From: Trichomonas vaginalis G3
Taxonomy: Eukaryota; Parabasalia; Trichomonadida; Trichomonadidae
Assembly (NCBI RefSeq): GCF_026262505.1
Contig: NC_067204.1
Span: forward strand, 16,036,165-16,100,164
Length of the DNA stretch: 64,000 nt
Direction of reading: 5' to 3'
Below, piece by piece: positions 42,581-52,533 of the stretch; within the stretch, counting starts at the first letter, position 1; the number at the start of each line of letters is the position of its first letter. The translations under genes and the position numbers were made by a program. The notes under the pieces are model-generated. The model was not told the DNA's origin. It was given only the letters and a program-made list of their open reading frames with translations, and did not search any database.

Positions 42581-43918
42581 TTTTTATTGGTTTACAAGGG
42601 AGCCAAATAAGGCCTATCGTTGAATGTTTATGTCTGATATTCATTTTTCATAAATATAAGTGAAACAAATTACCTGATCGCTATGCCTTCATTAAACAAA
42701 ATTCTATGAATATTTATTTACATTTAATTTTCTTCATTGATTCAATAACGTAATACATTCAAATGCTTTAATGTTCAAAACATATTGACAATGTAGTGCT
42801 CATTATTGCGATAAATCTTCTTATATTGATGTGCTGCATAGGGAGTATATAATTGTAACTATTCTGAAGCCCATGATTCAAATAATTTAAAATACTATAT
42901 GTGTAAAAACTATTTCTAGCTTGATTGCATATCAGAACTTTTTTTAGAATGTAGATGATGTAGATCTCAGTATAAAAGTGAGCATTTTGGTGATAGAAGG
43001 ATTTACGATATCTTTCCAAGCATGGGTGAAAATTCATGGTTCAAAAATCCTCAATATAAAATAAGATTTTTAAAAAAACTACAATATTGGATAAGAAAAG
43101 CAAGATTATTTTGTAATGTTTATTAATGGTATGTCATTTTGAATAGAAAAACAATTAAAGAAACGTAATCGAATTTCGAAAATTTTTCGGTACAATCATG
43201 AATCAATAAGAAGATTGGATTTGTTTTAGTCTTTCAACACGTCAACAAATGGAGAAGGAGATTCTAGAAAATAATAGTCTTTTCAGATGTGATATGATGG
43301 AATAGCAATTTATCCCAAAAATACACCTGTTAACTTGATATCAATGATACGAATAATAATGTTCGCACCAAATTGGCCGTCTTAACAAAATCTTAGAAAT
43401 ATTTGACTAAATCCGTTTGTAAACAATTTGAAGATTGTTTGCACAAAGATGAAATCTTCTATGCAAAATATAATAATATTTGGCTTGTAAGAGTTAATTC
43501 ATATATGAAATATCATTTTGATGTAAATAACATCGATTTTACAATTGAACGTCGCGGGTTGAATCCCTTATGATGTAAACTGTGGCATACGTAACTTCAT
43601 TTCACAATTTCGTGGATTTCGATACTTGCAATACAGCATTTTATCAATTTTATCCTCCGATATCAAAAATTTTAATTTTAAAATCTTTTAAATATCGGAA
43701 AATAGATATAAATTGTTTCGAAATGCTCGCAAATGACGATATGAATGTAAAAGAAACATGAGGTAACAAAATAAACGAATCGAAAGCTAATTATGGTAAT
43801 AACCAGTATACACAGCCCTCAAAAACAAAAGAAACAGGATAGGGATTGATTTTATGAGAATTTTCTCAAATTTTTTGTCCAACCGTTGATGTTCTTTCAA
43901 ATTTTTTCATAACTCGAC
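42581..43918. other. Long AT-rich intergenic spacer
   Basis: About 1.3 kb without a credible gene. A 90-codon minus-strand frame at 42,768-43,037 has no features, and a B-box-like string near 43,558 is not part of a cloverleaf. Confidence 0.6.
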
Positions 43919-43925
43919 TTCATTT
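43919..43925 (+). promoter_or_regulatory. Inr initiator of the 30-residue repeat gene
   Basis: TCATTTT, matching TCA+1-Py-T. The A+1 is about 13 nt before the ATG at 43,934, a textbook distance for trichomonad genes. This fixes the start. Confidence 0.65.
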
Positions 43926-43933
43926 TATTTCTG

Positions 43934-44488
43934 ATGTCAGCACCAGAGGTTCCACAAGCACCTCCAGAGCAAGCCGCCCAGGCCAAGGTTACAGCTGAAG
44001 CTATCGCACAGTCTGGACTCCTTGAACAGATGGCTGAGAAGCGTGAAATCAAGAAACAGCAAAAAGAAGAAGCCAGAGTTACAGCTGATGCTATCGCACA
44101 GTCTGGACTTCTTGAGGAAATGGAAAAGAAGCGTGAAATCAAGAAACAACAGAAGGAAGAGGCTAGAGTAACAGCAGATGCTATTGCTCAGTCCGGCCTT
44201 CTTGAAGAAATGGAAAAGAAGCGTGAAATCAAGAAACAACAGAAGGAAGAGGCCAGAGTTACAGCTGAAGCTATTGCTCAGTCCGGCCTTCTTGAAGAAA
44301 TGGAAAAGAAGCGTGAACTCCAGAAGGAGCTCAAGGCCAAGGCTAAGATGGCTGCCGAGGCTGCTGCTAACTCCGGCAAGATCGAAGAACTCGCTGAGAA
44401 GCGTGCTATCCAGAACGAATTAAAGGCCAAGGCCAAGATGGCTGCTGAAGCTGCTGCTGCTGCCAAGGCTAAGGAGGAGCAGAAGTAA
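43934..44488 (+). CDS. Protein of five 30-residue WH2-like tandem repeats
   Basis: A 184-residue protein. After a short Pro/Ala N-terminus (MSAPEVPQAPPEQAAQ) come five 30-residue (90-bp) repeats with the core AIAQSGLLEEMEKKREIKKQ. Repeats 2 and 3 are identical in protein, repeat 4 ends differently, and repeat 5 is divergent (ANSGKIEELAEKRAIQNEL). The spacing LL-x2-M-x2-K-x2-I-KK matches WH2 actin-binding motifs (LL-x2-I-x2-G-x2-L-KK) apart from Gly to Lys. That suggests a multivalent G-actin-binding protein, but a plain charged helical repeat is equally possible. Codons are almost exclusively preferred C/G-ending ones, so the gene is likely highly expressed. A perfect Inr precedes it. Confidence 0.8.
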   Translation: MSAPEVPQAPPEQAAQAKVTAEAIAQSGLLEQMAEKREIKKQQKEEARVTADAIAQSGLLEEMEKKREIKKQQKEEARVTADAIAQSGLLEEMEKKREIKKQQKEEARVTAEAIAQSGLLEEMEKKRELQKELKAKAKMAAEAAANSGKIEELAEKRAIQNELKAKAKMAAEAAAAAKAKEEQK

Positions 44489-45549
44489 TTATTCTCAATC
44501 GAGGACTTATAAAATCTAATAATTACGTTTTTATTTTTAAAATTTCTTGTTTTCTGTTGTTTTTCTGAAAACCTATTTAAGATTGCCACAATACATTTAG
44601 TTCAAGAAGGAAGTTATGAAATTAGGTTGAAACGATTCTTTCTGACTATATATGGCTTTAAGCTATCATATGATGCTAGCAGAAATTCCTTATTTATGCA
44701 ATGTTTATAAGGATGATCTAATCCAAATTGTATTTGATTTAAATAATACGATTTTTTTGCAATTATTTTCCAAATAAGGCTTATTTCTGTGGAGAATAGT
44801 GAGAATTTTGTTTAATTTTGATTGATTTTAGATTATTGATATTGGCATATATATGTAAAGTTAGTTTGAATAATATAAACATCTAAAGCAATTAATTCAT
44901 ATAATTTTGGAAAAGAACTTGAATTTCCATATATTTTACAGACATGCTGTAGATTTCAAAAATCTATAATTAATAAATTTATTGAATTAAAGCGAATTCA
45001 TCTTTCAAAATTCCAAAAAAAATTCAAAAATTTATTTATCATCTCATACTTCTCGTATTTTCTATTCATTTTTTTGATTTTGAAAAAAATTTGGAAGTTT
45101 TAAAAATGTGGAATCAATTCCTAAGGCATCATTCCTTAAACCTATTACAAATTTATGTTAAATCATTCTAAATTATTTGAAATTAAAAATTAAACTACTA
45201 ATCAAGACATGTAATGATATCTATCTATAATAATAGGAAAAGCTTTTCAAAAGGCAGATCATTACTGCCTTCCATTTCCCAATACAATCAAAATCAATTG
45301 TTCAATTTTTTGATGGAATCATGAATAGTATCGACTTATCATTTTTAGATGGTTACAAACCATATCACCTTCTAAAATGAACAATTTGGGTGAATGCAAT
45401 TCTCAAATTGAATTAGATTGTGAATCTCATCCTTTTGTCTAAAGAATTTAACATTCTTAGACTCATTAAATTATATTTCTCCCAAAAATCACTGATTTTT
45501 TTTAGATAGGTCAAAGGCTGATTATTGAAGGACGATATGTAAACTTTGA
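44489..45549. other. Long AT-rich intergenic spacer
   Basis: About 1.06 kb, no gene, RNA or repeat recognised. Confidence 0.6.
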
Positions 45550-45885
45550 ATGGTGATTGTTGAGCTTGCAGGTCTAGTCATTTCATCAACTAAAGTCGTT
45601 TGTTCTACATTCATCAATGGATTCAAGCATGCAGCAGCAGCCAACGCACCAAATGGAAATGCTTTCCAAAAATTTGCTGGCGCTGTATTCGGTATTCAAT
45701 TCCAAACAAGAATGATGCCAGACGAAGCCAGACAAATTCTCGGCTTTGAGCAGAAAGATAAATTAGATATTAAATCGATCAAAGAACATCTTGATAGGAT
45801 GATTAAGCTTAATGATCTAGAAAAAGGTGGCTCACCATATCTTAATGAGCGCTTTATTGCAGCTTCACATGTTCTTGCTAAGTAA
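45550..45885 (+). CDS. Pam16/Tim16-like import motor subunit (hydrogenosomal)
   Basis: This 111-residue protein fits Pam16 (Magmas), the J-like regulator of the presequence translocase motor. The N-terminal 45 residues are hydrophobic and Ala-rich, acting as membrane-associated segment. Residues 54-110 form the degenerate J domain: TRMMPDEARQILGF, then IKEHLDRMIKLND and the hallmark GGSPYLNERFIAASHVLAK (animal Pam16 has GGSFYLQSKV in the same place). There is no HPD tripeptide, as expected for Pam16 as opposed to Pam18. In a trichomonad it would act at the inner hydrogenosomal membrane together with Pam18 and Hsp70. ATG at 45,550. Confidence 0.85.
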   Translation: MVIVELAGLVISSTKVVCSTFINGFKHAAAANAPNGNAFQKFAGAVFGIQFQTRMMPDEARQILGFEQKDKLDIKSIKEHLDRMIKLNDLEKGGSPYLNERFIAASHVLAK

Positions 45886-46397
45886 AATAAAAATAGAGTA
45901 CCTTTCAAAAATCCAACTTCATATTATTATTTATAAAGCACGTATTATCACTAATTTACATCAAGTTTAAATAGAGTGTTTAAAGCTTATACATTAAATT
46001 TGAAATTAAAATATTAAGTTAATCTAACTATTTCTGAGAGATATTCCAAGGAATACCACAGTATTTGAAATAATATGAGATATTGTGACAAATTAATATG
46101 TTGTTTTAGCTTAAATATCTTCAATAATTTGTCCATATTTATCAACTTAATGATAACAGACTTGTTGTTGACAATTCAGAATGAGATAGGTCTCTGAAGA
46201 AAAGTGGAGCATAGATATAGTACTATTAAACAAACTCAGAAACGTGAGATCTTGTCAATTCAGAAATGGAAAGAATTTGAGATCCAGTTTTGAAAAATAC
46301 GATTTTCTAAGTAAACACAGTTGTGAAATTTCACTCTTGAAGCTTGAAAATTTCTTGAAAAATGACCGTTTAATTATTTATCGCTTCAAATTTGAAG
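45886..46397. other. AT-rich intergenic spacer
   Basis: About 510 bases, nothing recognised. Confidence 0.55.
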
Positions 46398-46928
46398 ATG
46401 ACTGAGACTATTGATTGGAAAAAGAAATACGAAGAAATGGAGAAAAACTATAAAGATATGGAATCAATACGCATTCATAGCGTTATTGCTGATATTGACG
46501 ATTTACAAAGTAAAATTGAAGAACATGAAAGGGTAAACACAGAAATTAGAAACGAACTTGAACAAGAAAATGAACAAATAAAGGCAAAAATACGTGAAGT
46601 TAATCGAATGAAAAAAGAAATTGACGAAATTAATTCTAAAATTGCTTTAGTAAAGAAATCCATTCATGATGTAAATCCAGTATTAGAAGTTTTAGCTGGA
46701 TACAGTAAGTTTAACATTGATATTCAGGAAAAGAACTACTTTATTATTAGAATTAATACAAAAATTTGCTTTTCTTTGAAAAGCTTACAAGAACTTGAGT
46801 ATCAACCTATTCAAGGTCTCGATCAAATTCCAAATAAATCTCTTCGCGCCAGTTGTCAGCTTAATTTTAGACAATTACCAAAACTTTGCGATCAGGTTTT
46901 GCAATACAGCGAGCAACCATCTAATTGA
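46398..46928 (+). CDS. Coiled-coil protein with small C-terminal domain
   Basis: A 176-residue protein from ATG 46,398 (MTETIDWKKKYEEME); the frame is open upstream only from a TTG. Residues about 5-95 are coiled coil. The last 75 residues look globular, with beta-like segments KFNIDIQEKNYFIIRIN and ICFSLKSLQELEYQPI, then a helix. Coiled coil followed by a small alpha/beta (RWD-type) head is the layout of kinetochore subunits such as Spc24/Spc25 and CENP-O/P, so a kinetochore role is conceivable. The sequence alone does not establish it. Confidence 0.65.
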   Translation: MTETIDWKKKYEEMEKNYKDMESIRIHSVIADIDDLQSKIEEHERVNTEIRNELEQENEQIKAKIREVNRMKKEIDEINSKIALVKKSIHDVNPVLEVLAGYSKFNIDIQEKNYFIIRINTKICFSLKSLQELEYQPIQGLDQIPNKSLRASCQLNFRQLPKLCDQVLQYSEQPSN

Positions 46929-47279
46929 TATTTTTTATTTGTTTTATAAAGTATATGTTATTTTTCTATTGCCTCTGAATAATAATTATATTTCATATTT
47001 ATGCATGATATAGAGCAATATACAATCATTACATCTTAGAACAAAAAATAGTTATTACCTTTAAATGTTGCTCAAGAAAACATCTTTCCAATTGATAGGA
47101 GATGTAATATCTATGGTTTCTCTTGAGATATGAATAAGACTAATCGCATTACGAACATAAAAGAAAAGAAGTTCCAACAGAATGCAATAATAAGTAATAA
47201 AAAGAATCAATTATTAAAACAAATCAATGAATATTTAATAGATTTATTTATCACCAAATATAAACATAAATAATAACGA
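46929..47279. other. AT-rich intergenic spacer
   Basis: About 350 bases between two convergent genes. Nothing recognised. Confidence 0.55.
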
Positions 47280-48206
47280 CTAGTTAAGGCTCTGCATGAT
47301 AGATAACAAATTAGGCTCCTTTGCAGAGTTTTGGTCTCTATTCTGAGATTTAAACATTGGGCTGAAGCTAGGAGAGAATAAAGAGAGGCCAGTTCCCTTT
47401 GATGAATCTCCCCATGGGCTCAACAATGAATCATTCTTGAACAATGGCGAAATTGCTCCGAATGGTGATCTCATTAATGATGGAGAGATCAATTCGAAGC
47501 TACGTGGAGTCATTCCAGTTGACATCTGATCTAATGATGGTTCTGGAATCTGCTCATCGATATTTGGCTTAGGGAAATCGTAATTCACTGAGGAAGGTGT
47601 TTGCGGTGGAGCAATAACGTTCTGAATATCTGTAACTGGTGTTGAATGCTGACATTTCACAATGGAAACCTGATCTGGAGATATCTTCTTTAATGTAGAA
47701 TTCCATCTGTTTTTGATTGAGTTATCTGATCTTCCTGGCATCATAGATGCAATTTTGACCCATTGATTACCGAACTGTGCATGTAATTCTAAGAGTTTAG
47801 CATCTTCCTCTTCGGTCCATGCACCATGGTTGTTAGAAGGGTCAAGGTGGTTCCTCCAACGTTCACGGCATTGCTTTCCGATTCTTCCTGGTAATAATGC
47901 AGCGAGTTTCGTCCAGTTTTTAGTACCGTATCTTGTAACAAAATCAATAATTAATTCATCTTCTTGGCGTGTCCAAGATCCTTTAACAAGATCAGGATTG
48001 ACGACCTTATTCCATCTTTCAGAAACTTGTTGTGGTGTTTTTCCTGGAAATCGTTTTGCAACTTCAATCCAATTAACTTTTTGATGATCTTGAACAATAG
48101 CGATTAATGCATCATCTTCAGCTTGTGACCACTTGGTTGCTCTTGATGGAAATGATGTTTTTTGTCTTGTTCTTGTTGGTGCTAAAGCGTTGTTCTGGGT
48201 TTTCAT
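47280..48206 (-). CDS. Three-repeat (R1R2R3) Myb transcription factor
   Basis: A 308-residue nuclear DNA-binding protein with three Myb repeats, each with three regularly spaced Trp: W26/W46/W65, W78/W98/W117 and W130/W149/W168. R2 and R3 carry the typical recognition-helix segments GRIGKQCRERWRNHL and GRSDNSIKNRWNSTL, which predicts binding to an AACNG-type site. R1 is slightly divergent. The C-terminal 130 residues are Ser/Pro-rich with several SP sites (SPSLMRSP, SPLF, SPWG, SPSFSP), possible phosphorylation and activation sites. Three-repeat Mybs in other eukaryotes control cell-cycle genes; trichomonads have many R2R3 Mybs, so three clear repeats are notable. The start MKTQNN at 48,204-48,206 is the first ATG. 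Confidence 0.93.
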   Translation of the reverse strand: MKTQNNALAPTRTRQKTSFPSRATKWSQAEDDALIAIVQDHQKVNWIEVAKRFPGKTPQQVSERWNKVVNPDLVKGSWTRQEDELIIDFVTRYGTKNWTKLAALLPGRIGKQCRERWRNHLDPSNNHGAWTEEEDAKLLELHAQFGNQWVKIASMMPGRSDNSIKNRWNSTLKKISPDQVSIVKCQHSTPVTDIQNVIAPPQTPSSVNYDFPKPNIDEQIPEPSLDQMSTGMTPRSFELISPSLMRSPFGAISPLFKNDSLLSPWGDSSKGTGLSLFSPSFSPMFKSQNRDQNSAKEPNLLSIMQSLN

Positions 48207-48700
48207 ATGTTTAAAATTTAAAAATTTAAACGGAAATAAAATCCCCTCAATTTTTTGAAAACTTTATTTTTGCTCAAAAAACACTCAATACTCAAGTGCT
48301 ACAATAATTAAGCGCTTTATCAGCAGAAAACCCAGAATATTATATTTCGTTTCTTATTATCGATACGATCCTCTGACATTCAAAGGATTTACATCGAAAA
48401 TATAAATTGACTTTGCCAATAAGGTCGACACTGATATATATGACGTTATGCCTTAGCAAGATGTAAATCAGATCTAAATATTGCTAATATTTTTTTTTTA
48501 ATCCTTCTTTTATTTGGGCTTGGAAAGTTGCATGTAATAATACACATGATAGCCATCATATATTTTCTTCCATTATATTAAAATCATTTTCGATATCTTA
48601 TGGAAAAATAAATGAGAAAAAAAATATCATATATTCTTGAAGCATTTATTGGAAAAATATAATTAATATTTTACAAAATGCGATATCAATGATAGCTCGC
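48207..48700. other. AT-rich intergenic spacer
   Basis: About 490 bases between the Myb gene and the 3' end of ICMT. Nothing recognised. Confidence 0.55.
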
Positions 48701-49297
48701 TTAGAATAAAAGAATCATCCATGTTCTTGTTTCTTTACGGTATTTTTCGTATTCTGGGAAGAACTTTAGAAGATAACGTTCTTCAATGTCGATTCTCTGG
48801 CGGAAAAAGATTGATAAACGTACATAAAATCCGATAATTGCAATAGGATTTGTTAAATAGATCTGTGAGCTGATAGCGAAGATTAGAAACCCTAAATATG
48901 AAGGATGGCGTATATATCTATATATACCTGTTGTAATCAATTTATGTTCTGGTTCCTTTCTGAAAGCTAATCTATGTGTGAATGACTTACCAGCATGCAA
49001 TATAGCACTAAATCTAATTGCAAGGCCAATTGTCATACCAATAAGTCCAAAGATACTGCATTTATTTCCTAATTTTGATTTAGAAGGGAAAATGATTGAT
49101 TCTACTAAAAATTCTAATATGCCTACACCAAATGCAAAGCAATACTCTGGAGTGATCAAGAAACTTGATCTATCTGTTGTATCTGGGTGAAAATGCTTTT
49201 GTAAGAAATATTCAGCGATGCTATAGCCAATTAAAATGACAAGCAGTATCAATATCATTTCAAATATACCTGCCCAGTCTGGAGAAAGGCTAAACAT
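48701..49297 (-). CDS. ICMT: Protein-S-isoprenylcysteine O-methyltransferase (ICMT/Ste14)
   Basis: This 198-residue multi-span ER membrane enzyme methylates the C-terminal prenylcysteine of CaaX proteins (Ras/Rho/Rab type) using S-adenosylmethionine, after prenylation and AAX cleavage. The family core is complete: SFTHRLAFRKEPEHKLITTG, GIYRYIRHPSYLGF (124-137) and EERYLLKFFPEYEKYR (172-187), where the Arg-His-Pro-x-Tyr and Glu-Glu-Arg motifs bind the cofactor and substrate. Hydrophobic spans are visible at about 11-31, 52-70, 82-100 and 134-165. The length agrees with short Ste14-type members. ATG at 49,295-49,297. Confidence 0.93.
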   Translation of the reverse strand: MFSLSPDWAGIFEMILILLVILIGYSIAEYFLQKHFHPDTTDRSSFLITPEYCFAFGVGILEFLVESIIFPSKSKLGNKCSIFGLIGMTIGLAIRFSAILHAGKSFTHRLAFRKEPEHKLITTGIYRYIRHPSYLGFLIFAISSQIYLTNPIAIIGFYVRLSIFFRQRIDIEERYLLKFFPEYEKYRKETRTWMILLF

Positions 49298-49644
49298 TTA
49301 TATCAAAATTTTTGTGTCATAGAAATCAAATCTAAAAACGGCCAAATTAGGATCCCAAGTCGTCAAATAGATATTTGATACTTGAAATGAGAAAAACATA
49401 CAATATGTATTGACACAAACTATAAGTAATCTATAATCACTCATAAATGAATTGTTTTAGCTCTGATTTTACATATTTGTACATATTTGATATCGAAACT
49501 GGCCATTGTATGAAAAATCAACTATGATACAGTTAAGTTAAACGTAATGACAGTGAAGTATTATAAAATAATGAGAAAATAAAATGTAAATTTAACATTT
49601 TTATTATTAACTATAAACAAACAAAAAATAATCAAATAAGGAAG
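49298..49644. other. AT-rich intergenic spacer
   Basis: About 350 bases, nothing recognised. Confidence 0.55.
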
Positions 49645-50691
49645 TTATTTGATATTAATATATCTATACATTCTGTACAAATTATCAGGATTGAGCTCAC
49701 TATTTCTTGGAAGGGCTAATTTTGATGGTTTTTTAGTGAAAACGCATTGGACGTTGTATAAATTATATTGTCCACTCATAATTCTCTGTTCTGGAAGGTC
49801 AATTTCGCATTCTTCTATTGTTAAATATCCTGGACCATATGCTTGGTTAAAAACAGCAAATGTTCCGGTATTTCGCTTGAAAACACACTTCCTGAGTATA
49901 CAATAACCACCACTAATGTAGAAAAGACCATCAACAGGAACTGTATTTTTGATAAAGTTGCAAAACGAAATATCATCATCAGGTCGTATATGTACGAGTG
50001 CAAGCATGTGATTTGGACTTTGGTTATGCCAGAATTGTGAAAGTTTGAGTGAAAATGAAACTGATTCTGAAGTAGCAAGTCCAGATGCGTATTGAGCAGC
50101 TATGTTATAGCTGGAGTTAAGCTGGGAGATACACTGCACGCCTCCAACAAGTATGGCAGCTTCTGAGCCACGTAATGTTTCTGAAATTGCACAACAAAAA
50201 ACTGTTGTTGTATTAACTTGAGCGTAGTTACAGGTCGTTAGAAAAGCCTGTCCACTCCATGCCATGTCAGAAATTGAACATTCATGGAAAGCCGACTCAG
50301 ATAGATTTAATCTGGCACTTGTACAGTATAATCCGCCACCATTTGTGGTAGCAGAGCATCCTAGGAACAACGTTTTGTAGATTCTGACAAAAGCTTGTGG
50401 ATGTTTTACTAAAACAGCACCACCTTGCTCCGAATTCTTTAAATCTGAGAAAATACTTTCTTTTATTTCGATATTTTCGATCGTAACATCATTCTCTGAC
50501 TGAATGACTACTGCTGAACTTAAGCTCTTGGAAAATTTCGTTTTAAATATGCTTTGAGATTTCGAAGAATAAATTATTGGACTAATTTGATGGGTGAAAT
50601 AGCATCTTTGCAGTGTGTTTCTATGTGTCAATAGCGGAGATAGACTGCTTGATATCTCAGAAAGCCGAAGAGAGCTAAAAGTAAAATTCAT
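49645..50691 (-). CDS. Pmp-like right-handed beta-helix protein
   Basis: A 348-residue protein starting MNFTFSSLRL. It is built of short beta strands with N/C/S turns, as in right-handed beta-helices and the chlamydial Pmp-like family expanded in Trichomonas. Supporting motifs are GGAV at 90-93, NGGGLYC at 118-123 and repeated FxxC/FxxN-like turns (ESAFHECS, QFWHNQS, CVFKRNTG). There is no signal peptide and no C-terminal membrane span, so it differs from the longer surface Pmp proteins and may be cytosolic or a short paralogue. The start is supported by an Inr 12 nt upstream. It is a paralogue of the frameshifted gene at 53,603-54,636. Confidence 0.75.
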   Translation of the reverse strand: MNFTFSSLRLSEISSSLSPLLTHRNTLQRCYFTHQISPIIYSSKSQSIFKTKFSKSLSSAVVIQSENDVTIENIEIKESIFSDLKNSEQGGAVLVKHPQAFVRIYKTLFLGCSATTNGGGLYCTSARLNLSESAFHECSISDMAWSGQAFLTTCNYAQVNTTTVFCCAISETLRGSEAAILVGGVQCISQLNSSYNIAAQYASGLATSESVSFSLKLSQFWHNQSPNHMLALVHIRPDDDISFCNFIKNTVPVDGLFYISGGYCILRKCVFKRNTGTFAVFNQAYGPGYLTIEECEIDLPEQRIMSGQYNLYNVQCVFTKKPSKLALPRNSELNPDNLYRMYRYINIK

Positions 50692-50699
50692 AAAAAAAA

Positions 50700-50705
50700 A
50701 TATGA
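50700..50705 (-). promoter_or_regulatory. Inr initiator of the Pmp-like gene
   Basis: The minus strand reads TCATAT, matching TCA+1-T-A. The A+1 at 50,703 lies 12 nt before the ATG at 50,691, which confirms the MNFTF start. Confidence 0.6.
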
Positions 50706-51231
50706 AACACAATTTCGTATAAATTTCCTAGATAAAAGGGTTAGATTTTAGATATATTTCTAGTGAACATCTACTAGTAAGCATCTAAAAGAGTCATATT
50801 ATAAGTATAATTATGTAAGATCTTTAGTTTTATTCTGAATCTCCTGATCAACATTCAATTTCCCTATATATAGTTTGAACATCTACACATACTCATTTCT
50901 ACACTTATTTTCATAAGGATATTGCAATCAACATCACATTTTTAAGATTGATTAAAAATATTAGTTTAAAAACTCAATTGTTTCATGCTTAACCATTAAA
51001 CAATTGGTAATTTATGCATTCCCAGCTTTCCAAACTATTGCATAACTTAATTTCATTACAAATATGTAATTCAGTATTAAACAATAGAACATGAATGATT
51101 TTTATTTGATACAAATTGTTTCGACAATAATTATAAAGGACAAAGAGCCAGTTTGGAGCCTGTTAATAATGGAATGTCATTAATATGATACAAAATGTAT
51201 TTAATATGATAAACAATAATATATGCAACAA
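50706..51231. other. AT-rich intergenic spacer
   Basis: About 525 bases, nothing recognised. Confidence 0.55.
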
Positions 51232-51525
51232 TTATAACTCATCAATAACAACTGGTTGTGTTGATGCTGATTCTTCATCAGGTTTCGAGGTATCTTGCTC
51301 GTCAATACTATCAGATCCTGACATATCATCAAGAACCATGATCTTTTCGAGTGGGATATCATCATCAAGGTGCTTACCGAAGATGAAGTATAATACAATT
51401 GAAAGGCATGCAAGAAAAACGAGAGTACCTGCTGGTATGGCTATTTCACCTGCTTTTCCTATATTAAGTAGTTTGATTTCGTCATTATCTTCGCTGAGTA
51501 CATGAGCCAATAATAGAGCAAACAT
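51232..51525 (-). CDS. Small type I membrane protein with acidic tail
   Basis: A 97-residue protein. Residues 1-11 (MFALLLAHVLS) form a short signal-peptide-like hydrophobic start. A short lumenal segment of about 18 residues follows, then a transmembrane helix at about 30-50 (AIPAGTLVFLACLSIVLYFIF), then an acidic Ser/Asp/Glu-rich cytosolic tail (DDDIPLEKI, SGSDSIDEQD). The topology is that of a small single-pass secretory-pathway protein. The family is not recognised. A TCATT sequence directly before the ATG may be its Inr, although that leaves only about 3 nt of leader. Confidence 0.6.
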   Translation of the reverse strand: MFALLLAHVLSEDNDEIKLLNIGKAGEIAIPAGTLVFLACLSIVLYFIFGKHLDDDIPLEKIMVLDDMSGSDSIDEQDTSKPDEESASTQPVVIDEL

Positions 51526-51530
51526 AATGA

Positions 51531-52533
51531 AAAGGGCCTCTCAATTCCCATCGTTAACTCACAATAAAATCTGGCACTTTTCGAGATTTTAGCTGTCAGA
51601 AATTTCATATGTTACACATCGGCCGAAAATAGCAAATTCCAAATAGATTTAATGTCAAATGACTACATTGTATTGGAATTTGCTATCGTTGAATTTTTCT
51701 CAATTTTTACAACCGTTGGCCGAATTTAGAAGGCCATTTGCATGTGGATAATTGAATTTGGATTTAAACCTCTCATCCTAGCCATTGTTGCAGAAAATAT
51801 TCTATGAACGGAGCTGTTTGAAATTTGAGATTTCAATAACGATATGAACACAAGACTTGAAATTATGATCACTATATTTAGGATGCAATACATGATAATT
51901 TTATCCATTGTTGATTGAACTTATGCCCAGGACAAATTAATCTCAATATGTGCTCATATTGACTTATATTAACAAAGATATGACTATTACCATATAAATT
52001 CTGACTCTTCTGGCAGCAAAAAGCCAATATTTACATGATATTCATTCTTGATAAATTTCAACCTTTAGTTTTCATAATGGGAGCGAATGAATTAACTAAC
52101 ATACTCATTTACTATAAAATGAAATATTAAATCCATTCTATATATTCAAATAATATGAATTTGGATATATAGAGTGCATTTCTCGTGGTTAAACAACTTC
52201 TAAGCGAATAATTCAAATAAGTGACATGAAATAAATTAACTGGACCAAATAGGATATAATAATGTCATAATTTAATAAGAATCACCAAATTTTCATAAAG
52301 ATACACACAAATTAATAAAGGAATTAGTCATTTAACTTGGCATAACTAATAAATGTAGATATTAAAACCGAGTCAGTAAACTTTCAACAAATCTCACATC
52401 TTGATATTTTCAAAAGAAGTACAGAGTGAAATTAATCGAGGATATTCCCTGATTATTTTTAACAAGTGAAATCTTTCGATTTACTAGAAATACGCAGAAT
52501 TGGGTTGACAGCAGAAAATTTCTTCAGAAAATA
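51531..52533. other. Long AT-rich intergenic spacer
   Basis: About 1.0 kb. A 60-codon minus-strand frame (51,726-51,908) with one hydrophobic stretch is not supported. Nothing else is recognised. Confidence 0.55.

Noticed and set aside
42768-43037. 89-codon minus-strand frame
   Set aside because: No recognisable feature and no Inr; spacer sequence.
43550-43575. GGGTTGAATCCC, resembling a tRNA B box
   Set aside because: No acceptor, D or anticodon stem can be formed around it.
51726-51908. 60-residue frame with one hydrophobic segment
   Set aside because: Too short, with no Inr and no similarity that I can recognise.
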